This document shows, one piece after another, positions 15,195-22,436 of a stretch of DNA of 25,363 bases (positions are counted from its first letter, which is position 1; the number at the start of each line of letters is the position of its first letter). Position numbers and translations under genes: made by a program. Origin of the DNA: a virus; IMG/VR virus record IMGVR_UViG_3300020202_000206, positions 1 through 25,363 of that record. One strand, given 5' to 3'. Below the pieces are notes generated by a model. That model was not told where the DNA came from and did not search any database. It was given only the letters and a program-made list of their open reading frames with translations.

Positions 15195-15824
15195 CTACCT
15201 CATCCTTTCGGCTGCGCGCCGAGCGGCGGCGGCCTCGTGTGGGTTGCTGCTTCGCTCTGCCAGAGCTTCCAGCTTCTCCTTGCGGGACGTGACCGCGGGG
15301 AGGAGCTTGTCAGGGGTGGACACCTTGGCGAGCTTGTGGCGGCCATCGGTGTCCTGGACGATCTTGAGCTTCCCCTCGCGCATCTGCCGGGCGAGGTCGT
15401 CGGAGCCGATGATGTCCTTGTCCTTGATCATGAGGATCTTGTTGTGCCGCATGCTCTCCGGGGTGTGGTCGTCGGCCTCCCAGCCGGCGAACCGCCCGAA
15501 GATCACGATGTGCCCCTCCTCGATGCCGTTGGAGGCCAGCGTGTCCCGCGCCCGTGGGCCCATGGCCAGCAAGATCCCCTTTACGTGCGGGCTCTGGTGG
15601 TCCGACGGGATGACGAGCCCGCCCGCCGAGAGTTGCAGGGGCGGAAGTCGCCACACCACCACGTTGTTGTCGATGGGCTGAAACGTGACCTTGGGGATGC
15701 CCCAGTCTCGACACCTGTAGTCGAGCAGCGATTCGCCTTTTTTCTGCTTGGTGGGGACGTGCAGCTCCACGCCCGCGGCCTTGGCCGCTCTCACCAGCGC
15801 CTTGCTCGGCTTGTCACTCTTCAT
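15195..15824 (-). CDS. GroES-like co-chaperonin
   Basis: A 209-aa protein starting at the ATG at 15824. Residues about 50-140 follow the GroES chaperonin-10 fold in order. A first strand pair (N-V-V-V-W-R-L) leads to a loop, S-A-G-G-L-V-I-P, matching the GroEL-binding mobile loop of E. coli GroES (S-A-G-G-I-V-L-T). Next come K-G-I-L-L-A-M-G-P, then G-H-I-V-I-F-G-R-F and K-I-L-M-I-K-D-K-D-I-I (GroES has G-D-I-V-I-F and V-L-I-M-S-E-S-D-I-L). A basic N-terminal extension (1-40) and a charged helical tail (145-209) make it about twice GroES length. Phage co-chaperonins such as T4 gp31 replace GroES on host GroEL so that a coat protein can fold. Its place just before the scaffold suggests the same client. 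The stop lies three bases from the scaffold start. Confidence 0.8.
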   Translation of the reverse strand: MKSDKPSKALVRAAKAAGVELHVPTKQKKGESLLDYRCRDWGIPKVTFQPIDNNVVVWRLPPLQLSAGGLVIPSDHQSPHVKGILLAMGPRARDTLASNGIEEGHIVIFGRFAGWEADDHTPESMRHNKILMIKDKDIIGSDDLARQMREGKLKIVQDTDGRHKLAKVSTPDKLLPAVTSRKEKLEALAERSSNPHEAAAARRAAERMR

Positions 15825-16023
15825 CTTTCGCCTTTCCTCCGTTGAGAATTGCCCAGGCACGTTGCAGGCCGCGGTAGTACCCCGCCCGGTTCCTGATGTC
15901 GGAGAGCTCGCCGACGCCAGCGGAAACGAGGATGTCCTTGGCTGCGCGTTCGATCTCGACCTTGATCTCGTGCAGCTTCTTGCGCGTGTGCTCGTCGTCG
16001 AGCCAATCCCGTTGTGCGTCCAT
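15814..16023 (-). CDS. Small charged helical protein, unknown
   Basis: A 69-aa protein, almost entirely helical and strongly charged (W-L-D-D-E-H-T-R-K-K-L-H-E-I-K-V-E-I-E-R at residues 7-26). It has no recognised domain. Its start shares one base with the stop of the 82-aa gene and its end overlaps the co-chaperonin start by 11 bases, so it is part of a coupled block between portal and scaffold. Confidence 0.6.
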   Translation of the reverse strand: MDAQRDWLDDEHTRKKLHEIKVEIERAAKDILVSAGVGELSDIRNRAGYYRGLQRAWAILNGGKAKDEE

Positions 16024-16271
16024 CAGAGCACCGGCACCGGAGGAGGACCGCCGTCCATGCCCACGAGCTCGCGGAAGTGGCGCAAGTAAACCTGCGCGCA
16101 GAACTTCTCGCCGCGCTTGAACGCGAACTCAGGCCCCGAAGGAACATCCTGGGCTGCGTCCTGCTCGAGCAGCCCCACGAACATCACCACGGCGCCCCTC
16201 CACGCCTCCGGGTTGGCCGCGATGCGCTCGCGGTACTCCTTCATGTGCTCGTAATACTGCTTGGTCATCAC
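16023..16271 (-). CDS. Small protein after the portal, unknown
   Basis: An 82-aa protein starting at 16271, overlapping the portal stop by four bases (ATGA); Met2 is an equally possible start. The N-terminal 20 residues are charged and Tyr-rich, then a short hydrophobic segment (G-A-V-V-M-F-V-G-L-L, about residues 26-35) and a C-terminal Pro-rich tail. No family recognised. It lies in the block of small genes between portal and scaffold. Confidence 0.6.
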   Translation of the reverse strand: MMTKQYYEHMKEYRERIAANPEAWRGAVVMFVGLLEQDAAQDVPSGPEFAFKRGEKFCAQVYLRHFRELVGMDGGPPPVPVL

Positions 16272-18523
16272 TGGACCTCGGGCGGCATGCCCTCCGCCCC
16301 GGTTACTGGCATGGCCCGTGGCAGTCCCGCCTCCTGCTGTATGGCCTTGCCCTTCTTGTACGCTTGGGCCATGTGCCCGCGCTCGTGACGGTCGAACAGT
16401 TGCTTCCCCGTTGGACTGAGCGCCTTGTATTGGTCGGTGGCCTTGTACTCCGCCATGTCGGCGAGGTGGACGATGTCGTCATCGTCCGGAAGAACCGGGT
16501 GATCCTGCTCGTTCATGAAGCCCGCGATCTCGTCCACCTGGCTCATCGGGGACGGCGGAGGCGGGGGCGGGATGTTGTCGGGGAGGCGCGACGCGAGGTC
16601 TTGCGCCTTGAGGGCCCGCAGCGCTTTCTTGAGCGCCGCGAGTTGCAGGTTCGGATCGCCCGCCGCTAGCTGGTCGCCGCGGATGAGGGCATACGCCTCG
16701 AGCGCGCTCTGTCCGATGCCGGGGTCGACCTCGAGCCTGACATCGGCCTCGAAGGTGATGTCATAGTCCGTATCGTAGTCGGCCCGCGTGATCTGAACCT
16801 GCTTGCGTGCCTGGGCCCCGGTCTGCGGGTGCGGCTCGGTGACAAAGAAATACTCGGTGTCCGGGAGGAACATCGAGTTTAGCCGCGCATAGAGCTTGTA
16901 CTCGTACGCCAGCGGGATGAGGAACTGCTCGACCGCCGCCGTGGTAGCAGTCGAGCCCTGGTACGCCCTGGCCCTCGCCGCCGTGGCCGTCTCGTGCGAC
17001 GGCCCGGGGACGCCGCTCTGCTGGTCAGACGACGACGTGACCGCCTGGGCCTCCTGGTCAAGTTTCTCGATGTAGCCGGAGAGGTTGCCCTTCGGCCGCT
17101 CGAACGGCAGCGGCAAAACGCCGTCCTTGAGTTGCTGGGAGGTGACCCCCTCGAGGTGGTTGAACTTCCCATACTCGAGCTCGAAGGTGCCCTTCTCGAC
17201 GGCCACGTCATCCGAGACGAGCCCGCCCTGAATGTTGGCCATGCGATGGGCGATGATGTCCTCTCCCAAGAGGTCGTTAATCACCTCGTTGAGCGGGCCG
17301 ACGAAGGCCCAGGCGCCGAGTCCGTAGATGCCCTCGGGGTTGGGCATGAAACGGTAGTGAATGATCGAGAACACCGGCTCGACGGCCGGAGGCGCGATCT
17401 CGCCGGCCGGGTTCGGGGGCGGCTGCTGCCCGGCCATGGCCGCGCGGGCTGCGATCTCGCGCCAGTTCTGAATCTGGATGGCCTTGAGCTTCGATTCGTT
17501 CTCGAAGCGGATGCGGTCCACCCGGATCTCACGCTCCATGATGACCAGGCGGAGAACCTTCTTGGTCGACTGCTCCACCCAGACGGCCACCCGTCGCGGA
17601 ACGTCCTTGTCAGGGTTCCAGCCCGGGATCTCGGGCAGCTCACACCACATGTGCTGCTGCACGATCTGGTACGAGTCGCGCTTGCCCGTGGAATTGTCGG
17701 CGGTCTGCCCCTGGAACTCCGCCACGACCTCCTGCACGGCGTTCTTGTCCGTGTCCTTGACCGGGCTGGCCTTGATCTCGGAGTCCTTGTCGAAGATGTC
17801 GAGGTTCTCGAACCACTTGCGCATGCCGAGCCGCTTGATCCGGTGCTTCGGCATCCGCATCAGGCGCGAGATCCGCTCCACCCGGCGCATATCCGGAGAA
17901 GAATCCTTCTCCGAGTAGGGGAGGATCAGGTCCCCGCAGCTCATGTAGTCGATGCTCTTTTTGTTCTCGAGCACGTCCCACTCGACGGCCCGGAACATCG
18001 ACCCGAAAAGGACCCACTGCATCGCCGAGTCAGCCATGGTCGGCGCCCAGTCGGGGTGCTTCGCGCGCTTCTCCCAGGCGATGTGCTGGGCAAGGCGCAA
18101 AGCGCGCTCGATGTCATCGTCGGCCGTCGGAACCGCGATGGGCTCCGTCTGGAGGACGACGGAAATCACCCGGGAGTAGGTGCGGTTCACGATCTTGGCC
18201 AGCGTCGGATGCACCGGACGGGGAGAGCCCTTCGCCGGGCCCTTGGTGAACGTGCCCCCGCGGCCCAGGTACATCTCGAGCGCGCTGGCCAGACACTCGC
18301 GGTATCCCTCGCCCGACTTCTCGTCCTCATCCTTCTTGCGGATGACCCTCTTTCCCAGCTCCTCGAGGAAATGCCTTCCCTCCTGCGTGGTCATCAGCGC
18401 CGGCACGAGGTTGACGTTTTCGAGCGTGCCCTGCTCCGGGGGAACGATGGGGCTTGGCGCTCCCTCGTCCTGGGTCATGGGCTCGGTCTGCTGTTCCGGG
18501 GTGATGGGCGGCTGTGTTTCCAT
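16268..18523 (-). CDS. Portal protein
   Basis: A 751-aa protein starting at 18523. A longer open frame to 18682 is rejected because it runs inside the terminase gene and its extra 53 residues are Arg/Gln-rich. Size is near P22 portal (725 aa). The long mixed alpha/beta body includes A-M-Q-W-V-L-F-G-S-M-F-R-A-V-E-W-D, L-N-E-V-I-N-D-L-L-G-E-D-I-I-A-H-R and a Gln/Ser/Thr-rich stretch followed by A-R-A-R-A-Y-Q-G-S-T-A-T-T-A-A-V-E-Q-F, all consistent with podovirus portals. The C-terminus is charged with a Pro-rich linker (P-P-P-P-P-P-S-P). Twelve copies form the vertex ring through which the terminase pumps DNA. It follows the large terminase by five bases. Confidence 0.85.
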   Translation of the reverse strand: METQPPITPEQQTEPMTQDEGAPSPIVPPEQGTLENVNLVPALMTTQEGRHFLEELGKRVIRKKDEDEKSGEGYRECLASALEMYLGRGGTFTKGPAKGSPRPVHPTLAKIVNRTYSRVISVVLQTEPIAVPTADDDIERALRLAQHIAWEKRAKHPDWAPTMADSAMQWVLFGSMFRAVEWDVLENKKSIDYMSCGDLILPYSEKDSSPDMRRVERISRLMRMPKHRIKRLGMRKWFENLDIFDKDSEIKASPVKDTDKNAVQEVVAEFQGQTADNSTGKRDSYQIVQQHMWCELPEIPGWNPDKDVPRRVAVWVEQSTKKVLRLVIMEREIRVDRIRFENESKLKAIQIQNWREIAARAAMAGQQPPPNPAGEIAPPAVEPVFSIIHYRFMPNPEGIYGLGAWAFVGPLNEVINDLLGEDIIAHRMANIQGGLVSDDVAVEKGTFELEYGKFNHLEGVTSQQLKDGVLPLPFERPKGNLSGYIEKLDQEAQAVTSSSDQQSGVPGPSHETATAARARAYQGSTATTAAVEQFLIPLAYEYKLYARLNSMFLPDTEYFFVTEPHPQTGAQARKQVQITRADYDTDYDITFEADVRLEVDPGIGQSALEAYALIRGDQLAAGDPNLQLAALKKALRALKAQDLASRLPDNIPPPPPPSPMSQVDEIAGFMNEQDHPVLPDDDDIVHLADMAEYKATDQYKALSPTGKQLFDRHERGHMAQAYKKGKAIQQEAGLPRAMPVTGAEGMPPEVQ

Positions 18524-18528
18524 GGGGT

Positions 18529-20004
18529 CTATCCGATCTCGGCGTAACGCTTCTTCTTGAAGCGGCTGGCGTAGTCCTCTTCCTCGTCGTAGTAGTCGCT
18601 GTCTTTGACGACCTCTAGCTTGGGCTTGAGCGGGTTGGAGCCGCAGCCGTACATGGTGTCGTCTAAAACGTGGTCCTCGCACCCCTTGGGCACGTCCTCG
18701 GCGTTGTTCGGGTCGCGAGGCAGGATCGGGAGAATCCGGATCGGGGCCTCACACCGCTTCATCCACCGGATCATCCCCTTCTTGATGGGCTTGCCGCTTT
18801 CGTCCTGGCCCACCGTCACGCTCTGGGACAGTCGCCGCATGACCTCGGCGATGCCGTTAACCCGGTCCTTGATGCTCGGAATCCAGGCCACCCCGTGCCG
18901 CCTGAACTCCTCGGCGATGGACGGACCGGATGCGCTCGTCGGATTGCGCGCCCAGCAGGCCGCATCGAGCGGCGACCGGCGAAGCATCGAGCGCTTCTCC
19001 TCGAGGTCCCAGTCGCCGAAATGCTTTTCGATCTCGCGGATGCGCCCGGCGATACGGTCCGCCGTGAGGTCTTTGACGTAGAGGTTGTAATAGGCCGTCA
19101 TCGCCCCATCCGAGTCGACGTACCACCACGTAATGGACGTGTAGGCGTTGATGCCGAAGTCCCCCGAGCGGAACCGCCAGCAGTTGGGCGGAATCGGGTG
19201 ATTCGGGACGACGTGGAGATCCTGATCCCAGAACTCGGAGAGCAGTCCGCCCGGCGAGTAATGCCAGTTGCCCTCGAAAAGCGCCTTGAAGATGTGCGGC
19301 TTGTTCTTCCTGAGCGACGCCTCGTAGCGCCCGTCCTTGGCGAGTGACGGGTTGTCCGAGAGATACGCCTGTATGAACACCTGATCCTGGTCGATGTACC
19401 GGCCGTCGGAGATGCGGGTCCGCACTCGCACCGTCTGACCGGGCGGAGCCACGTCCACGAACCGACGCCGCACCCAGATGAGCCCCGGACCTACCGGGTT
19501 TGACCCCCAGCGAATGTTTTCAAACGGCTTGTGCGCGGGGTCCGGAGAGCGGATGCGGGAGTCAATCTGGTCGAACTGCTCCTCCTCAAACTCCGTGAGC
19601 TCGTCCATGTAGACGCCCTGGAACTCGAACGAGTAGTACTTTAGGTAATCCTGAGACTTCTCCATCGCGCCGAACATGGCGTGAAGCCCACACTCGAACG
19701 TCCATACGTGGTCCGTGGCGTTCCACTTGGCGTGTTTGTCGATGAGCGTGAAGCTGCGCAGGCTGTTGGCGATGGCCTGCTTGAGGTTCGGCATCACGCG
19801 CCGGAAATAGCAGGTCCAGGCTGACGACTTCCGGATCTCGCCTCTCCGGTAGCGCTGGTCCTCGAAGTCGAGCAGGTAGCAGAAGTGATAGAGCAGGGCC
19901 GCCGACTTGCCCGAGCCCGCCGAGCCTCCATACCCGACCGTGCGGGCCGGGTGCCGCATGAAAAGCTCTTGCTTGCCCGTGTGGGGCGTGAAGATGAAAT
20001 TCAC
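18529..20004 (-). CDS. terL: Terminase large subunit (ATPase and nuclease)
   Basis: A 491-aa protein that packages DNA by ATP hydrolysis and cuts the concatemer. The ATPase half has a Walker A, G-G-S-A-G-S-G-K-S at residues 26-34, a Walker B, V-Y-M-D-E-L with Asp134 and Glu135, and a coupling S-N-P at 168-170. The nuclease half has Asp282 in S-G-D-F-G, Asp347 in P-L-D-A-A-C-W and an Asp pair at 448-449 (H-V-L-D-D-T-M-Y), a plausible metal-binding triad of the RNase H-like nuclease. Its length is typical. The start overlaps the 67-aa gene by four bases; the portal follows after five. By gene order and P22-like genes headful packaging is likely, but the mode is not visible in the sequence. Confidence 0.93.
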   Translation of the reverse strand: MNFIFTPHTGKQELFMRHPARTVGYGGSAGSGKSAALLYHFCYLLDFEDQRYRRGEIRKSSAWTCYFRRVMPNLKQAIANSLRSFTLIDKHAKWNATDHVWTFECGLHAMFGAMEKSQDYLKYYSFEFQGVYMDELTEFEEEQFDQIDSRIRSPDPAHKPFENIRWGSNPVGPGLIWVRRRFVDVAPPGQTVRVRTRISDGRYIDQDQVFIQAYLSDNPSLAKDGRYEASLRKNKPHIFKALFEGNWHYSPGGLLSEFWDQDLHVVPNHPIPPNCWRFRSGDFGINAYTSITWWYVDSDGAMTAYYNLYVKDLTADRIAGRIREIEKHFGDWDLEEKRSMLRRSPLDAACWARNPTSASGPSIAEEFRRHGVAWIPSIKDRVNGIAEVMRRLSQSVTVGQDESGKPIKKGMIRWMKRCEAPIRILPILPRDPNNAEDVPKGCEDHVLDDTMYGCGSNPLKPKLEVVKDSDYYDEEEDYASRFKKKRYAEIG

Positions 20005-20204
20005 CCGCCAGCCGCCTTCTTGCGCGCGAAGTACTGTTCACGCCCGTACGCCGCGCGCTCGAGCTTGATGGCCCGTTTCAGCTCGGCAATGCGAGTGCCC
20101 CTGCGCCTGGTCACCTGCCATCGGCCGTCGGGGAGCTCAGTCCACCCGCGCTGCCGCAGGAACGCCTTCACCTCGTCCCAGTTGTGCAGGTAGATGCCCA
20201 TCAC
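20001..20204 (-). CDS. Small basic protein before terminase large subunit
   Basis: A 67-aa basic protein, possibly with an N-terminal alpha/beta hairpin (residues 8-35: V-K-A-F-L-R-Q-R-G-W-T-E-L-P-D-G-R-W) followed by a basic helix. It overlaps the large terminase by four bases and the 141-aa gene by four. It may help packaging or bind nucleic acid, but no family is recognised. Confidence 0.6.
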   Translation of the reverse strand: MMGIYLHNWDEVKAFLRQRGWTELPDGRWQVTRRRGTRIAELKRAIKLERAAYGREQYFARKKAAGG

Positions 20205-20626
20205 TCGTCCCCGGGCTCTCCCCGCAGCTCGTCCGCGTCGATGATCTTGACCTCCGACTCGGGAGCCGGGGGGAGCTTGGGCGGAAGCATGATGTAGTTG
20301 TTGTTCTGGACCACGTTCACCCGCTCCCCTGACCCGTGGTCCTTCCTGACCCGCGCTTCTTTGTACCGGAGCGCAAACACCAGCCCGACCGGGGCCTCGC
20401 TCTGGGGCAGCATCGCCGCGGCTGCGATCCGCTTCTCTCGCGGGGTGAGACCTTCCATCTCGGTCTCATCTGCGCCGAGGTAGGACGTGGCGACCTCGGC
20501 AATGCGTAGTTGCTTGCGGGAGACGTCATCGGCGAGACGCTCCAATTCCAGATCGGAGTGTTTGAGCTCCTCTGCGGCAAGTTCCTGGCCGTCCTTGACT
20601 ACGAGGTCTCGGATGTCGGATGCCAT
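20201..20626 (-). CDS. Candidate terminase small subunit
   Basis: A 141-aa protein. Residues about 1-50 are charged helices, about 55-80 a helical part (L-T-P-R-E-K-R-I-A-A-A-A-M-L-P), and the C-terminus holds V-N-V-V-Q-N-N-N-Y-I-M-L-P-P-K-L-P-P, like the beta-strand and Pro tail that ends many small terminases. It lies two genes before the large subunit in the usual place for terS, which recognises the packaging site. No helix-turn-helix is obvious at the N-terminus, so the call rests on position and the C-terminal pattern. The start lies within the last 28 bases of the 164-aa gene. Confidence 0.5.
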   Translation of the reverse strand: MASDIRDLVVKDGQELAAEELKHSDLELERLADDVSRKQLRIAEVATSYLGADETEMEGLTPREKRIAAAAMLPQSEAPVGLVFALRYKEARVRKDHGSGERVNVVQNNNYIMLPPKLPPAPESEVKIIDADELRGEPGDE

Positions 20627-21093
20627 GGCTCCGGGTGCTCGTTGTATCCGGGGACGGCCTTGTCCCCGTTGAGCGCCGCTCGAGCCCGGCGCTTGAAGTC
20701 CGCATAGTCCACGCGCATGAGCTCGGTCAGCATCACGCCGGCCGCCCTGACGTTCCCGTCCTGGCCGACGATGATCCCGGACGGCTCCCCATAGACGCCG
20801 TACGCCTCGAGGACGACGTCGAACATGTGATCTGCGTTCTCCGGGATGGGCTCACCGACGTACACCAGTTCCGCCCCGGCCGGGATCGGCTCGAGACGTC
20901 CCGCTCCCGCCATCAGGAACCGGGCCCCGTCCTGCTCCACCACGTGCTCCCGGTTGACCACCAGCACGTGCTTTTTCGGGCGGCGGTGAAGCTCCAGCTT
21001 GTGGCCCAAGATCTCCTTGGCCATCGGCAGCGCCGGCATCGGCTGGCCGTTCTTCTTGGCGATTGACCGCGGATTCGACCGGCTCTCTGACAT
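20599..21093 (-). CDS. Hypothetical protein before the terminase genes
   Basis: A 164-aa protein. I take the ATG at 21093 because GGAGG lies nine bases upstream; an ATG at 21102 is also possible. A basic N-terminus (1-15) is followed by a body with V-L-V-V-N-R-E-H-V-V, A-E-L-V-Y-V-G-E-P-I-P, M-F-D-V-V-L-E-A-Y-G-V and I-I-V-G-Q-D-G-N-V-R-A-A-G-V. These suggest a small alpha/beta protein, not recognised. Its start lies 242 bases inside another minus-strand frame (20852-21469), which is unusual. It overlaps the candidate small terminase by 28 bases. Confidence 0.6.
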   Translation of the reverse strand: MSESRSNPRSIAKKNGQPMPALPMAKEILGHKLELHRRPKKHVLVVNREHVVEQDGARFLMAGAGRLEPIPAGAELVYVGEPIPENADHMFDVVLEAYGVYGEPSGIIVGQDGNVRAAGVMLTELMRVDYADFKRRARAALNGDKAVPGYNEHPEPWHPTSETS

Positions 21094-21469
21094 TCGCTCC
21101 ATCCTCCAGCAGTTGGGAAAATCGCTCAACCTCCGCACTCCACGCCTTGAACAAAATTCCGTAACTAGCGTTGCCACGCGCAGCCCGGCACGCCCCAATG
21201 CAGAGCCCCGCCGCGACCAGCGCATCCAGCCGGCTCCGCCCCAGGCCAGCACTGCGCCGCGACGCCCGCACCAGCCGCGCCGCGTCCCGCAGATGCCCGC
21301 GCACCGTCGAGGACGACACCCCCGCGAAGTGCCGCGGGTCCTCGAGCATCGACGTCACCAGCGAGAGCATGTACCCAGACGCCGGGTGCTTCTTAGCCGT
21401 TGCAACGATTGATTGGGCAAATGTTGCAACCGAATCCGCCCGGGTCACGAATTCCACCGAAATCGTCAT
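20852..21469 (-). CDS. Leader gene of the virion operon, unknown, with a long out-of-frame tail
   Basis: An open frame of 205 codons from an ATG at 21469. Residues 1-140 look like a real protein: mixed helices, high GC at third positions, and a part around 45-70 (V-S-S-S-T-V-R-G-H-L-R-D-A-A-R-L-V-R) that could be a DNA-binding helical segment. The last 65 residues, after about 21095, change to Gly/Ala/Arg/Pro-rich text and overlap the well-formed 164-aa gene in another frame, so they are probably not meaningful. The true stop may have been lost by mutation or a base error. The TTGCAA palindromes sit inside its first 25 codons; a later start at Met34 (21370) would leave them in a leader. TTGACA on the minus strand (21480-21485) could be a -35 box, but no -10 is clear. 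Confidence 0.45.
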   Translation of the reverse strand: MTISVEFVTRADSVATFAQSIVATAKKHPASGYMLSLVTSMLEDPRHFAGVSSSTVRGHLRDAARLVRASRRSAGLGRSRLDALVAAGLCIGACRAARGNASYGILFKAWSAEVERFSQLLEDGANVREPVESAVNRQEERPADAGAADGQGDLGPQAGASPPPEKARAGGQPGARGGAGRGPVPDGGSGTSRADPGRGGTGVRR

Positions 21470-21477
21470 TGCAATGA
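21398..21477. promoter_or_regulatory. Cluster of TTGCAA palindromes, putative operators
   Basis: CGTTGCAACG (21398-21407), TGTTGCAACC with an 8-bp palindromic core (21422-21431) and TCATTGCAATGA (21466-21477) share a TTGCAA centre and lie just left of a divergent gene pair. The first two are 24 bp apart centre to centre, near two and a half helical turns. They lie before the Cro/YdaS-like gene at 21504 and within the start of the leftward leader gene, so they could be the operator for that HTH protein. The same 10-mer recurs at 13736-13745. Binding is inferred. Confidence 0.45.
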
Positions 21478-21503
21478 TTTGTCAATAGCGGAAATGATGA
21501 AAC

Positions 21504-21830
21504 GTGACGAACATCGGCAGACCGCCCCTCAAGCATCCCGATCTGAAGCTCTGGGCAGCGCTGGGGGCTCTAGGGAAATCGGCCCACGCTCTCGCCGCCG
21601 AGCTCGGGGTCAAGCATCAGCGGCTCTCGTACTGGGTCAACGGTGACCAGTGGGCCCCGCTCGACAAGGTCCGAGCCATCGAGGCCATGACCGAGGCTCT
21701 CCCCGAGCCCATGCGCGTACGCCTCGGCCACTGGCCCCGGGTGCGAGACCGCGAGAACGGCAAATACTGGGAGTATGGCCAGCCGGTGACGAGCCCCTGG
21801 CGAACCAAGGCAAAGAAGGAGGCAGCGTGA
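21504..21830 (+). CDS. Cro/YdaS-like HTH DNA-binding protein
   Basis: A 108-aa protein starting with GTG at 21504, the only start after an upstream in-frame stop. Residues about 22-66 (G-K-S-A-H-A-L-A-A-E-L-G-V-K-H-Q-R-L-S-Y-W-V-N-G) match the helix-turn-helix of Cro/YdaS-type phage regulators, and the rest is short and basic. It lies next to palindromic sites and diverges from the virion operon, so it is a candidate repressor or anti-repressor of that operon. The stop TGA overlaps the GTG of the micro-ORF that follows. Confidence 0.75.
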   Translation: MTNIGRPPLKHPDLKLWAALGALGKSAHALAAELGVKHQRLSYWVNGDQWAPLDKVRAIEAMTEALPEPMRVRLGHWPRVRDRENGKYWEYGQPVTSPWRTKAKKEAA

Positions 21831-21877
21831 AAGAGTTCAGGTACAAGACCGCCCACGACTGGAGGCTCGTTGACTGA
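21827..21877 (+). CDS. Micro-ORF of 16 codons coupled between two regulators
   Basis: A GTG at 21827 has a strong AAGGAGG a few bases upstream, overlaps the stop of the HTH gene (GTGA) and runs for 16 codons to a TGA that overlaps the ATG of the next gene (TGATG). The peptide is V-K-E-F-R-Y-K-T-A-H-D-W-R-L-V-D. Perfect spacing on both sides suggests it is translated, either as a microprotein or to hand ribosomes on to the next gene. It is too short for ordinary gene finding. Confidence 0.5.
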   Translation: MKEFRYKTAHDWRLVD

Positions 21878-22116
21878 TGCCGTGGAATCCTGTCCCCGTC
21901 CGGGTCATCCGCAAGCCACGCCCAGCCCCCGATCCGCCACGATTCTTCACCCGCAAGCAGGTAGCTCAGGTGCTCCGCATCTCCGTCTGCACCGTCTCCC
22001 GCCACATCAAATCCGGCGCCCTCCGCGCCTACCGCATCGGTAACCGCGTGCTCATCGAGGACAAAGACCTCGCCGCCTGGCTCGGCCGGCAACCACTGCT
22101 AGCGGCGAAAAGGTGA
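21877..22116 (+). CDS. Excisionase/MerR-like HTH protein
   Basis: A 79-aa protein. Residues about 23-70 (F-F-T-R-K-Q-V-A-Q-V-L-R-I-S, then T-V-S-R-H-I-K-S-G-A-L-R-A-Y-R-I-G and R-V-L-I-E-D-K-D-L-A-A-W-L) match the winged helix-turn-helix of excisionase-type proteins (HTH_17). A Pro-rich N-terminus precedes it. It is joined to the micro-ORF by TGATG. It could be an excisionase or a transcription factor; no integrase is present here to support the former. Confidence 0.75.
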   Translation: MPWNPVPVRVIRKPRPAPDPPRFFTRKQVAQVLRISVCTVSRHIKSGALRAYRIGNRVLIEDKDLAAWLGRQPLLAAKR

Positions 22117-22121
22117 AAAGC

Positions 22122-22436
22122 CTAGCGGCGGTACTTGTCCGCGTCGATGTCGTACGTCACGGGCGGCGTGTACGCTAGACACGCGCTGATGTCGCGCCCG
22201 AAGGTGCGCAAGATGTCGGGCAACATGGAGCGAAGCCGACGATCGCCCGCGCGTACGGTCGGGTCGTCACTCGGAAGACTTGCGCGCGTGTCGACGAGTT
22301 GGTCGATCGCGTAGCTACAGTCCGCCTGCTGGTCCGCGTCCAGCGTTGGATAGACCCCGATGAGGCGCTCCACCCGGATCAAGAGCACCCAGTATTGAAA
22401 GAGAGCGCGCTTCGCGTGGATGCGGTGTGTACACAA
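22122..22436 (-). CDS. Hypothetical protein within the control region
   Basis: A 104-aa frame on the minus strand, read from a TTG at 22436 without a ribosome site; GTG and TTG codons further in are alternatives. It is helical, with W-V-L-L-I-R-V-E-R-L-I-G-V-Y near the N-terminus, and has no known domain. It ends five bases from the stop of the excisionase-like gene. It diverges from the next HTH gene, and an inverted repeat lies over its start. It may be a small regulator; the evidence is composition and fit between neighbours only. Confidence 0.45.
   Translation of the reverse strand: MCTHRIHAKRALFQYWVLLIRVERLIGVYPTLDADQQADCSYAIDQLVDTRASLPSDDPTVRAGDRRLRSMLPDILRTFGRDISACLAYTPPVTYDIDADKYRR

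Noticed and set aside
16994-18547. A 517-codon open frame on the plus strand opposite the portal gene
   Set aside because: It is a shadow of the GC-rich portal coding strand: rich in Arg, Gly, Leu, Asp and Val, with no domain or ribosome site, while the portal frame reads as a known protein.
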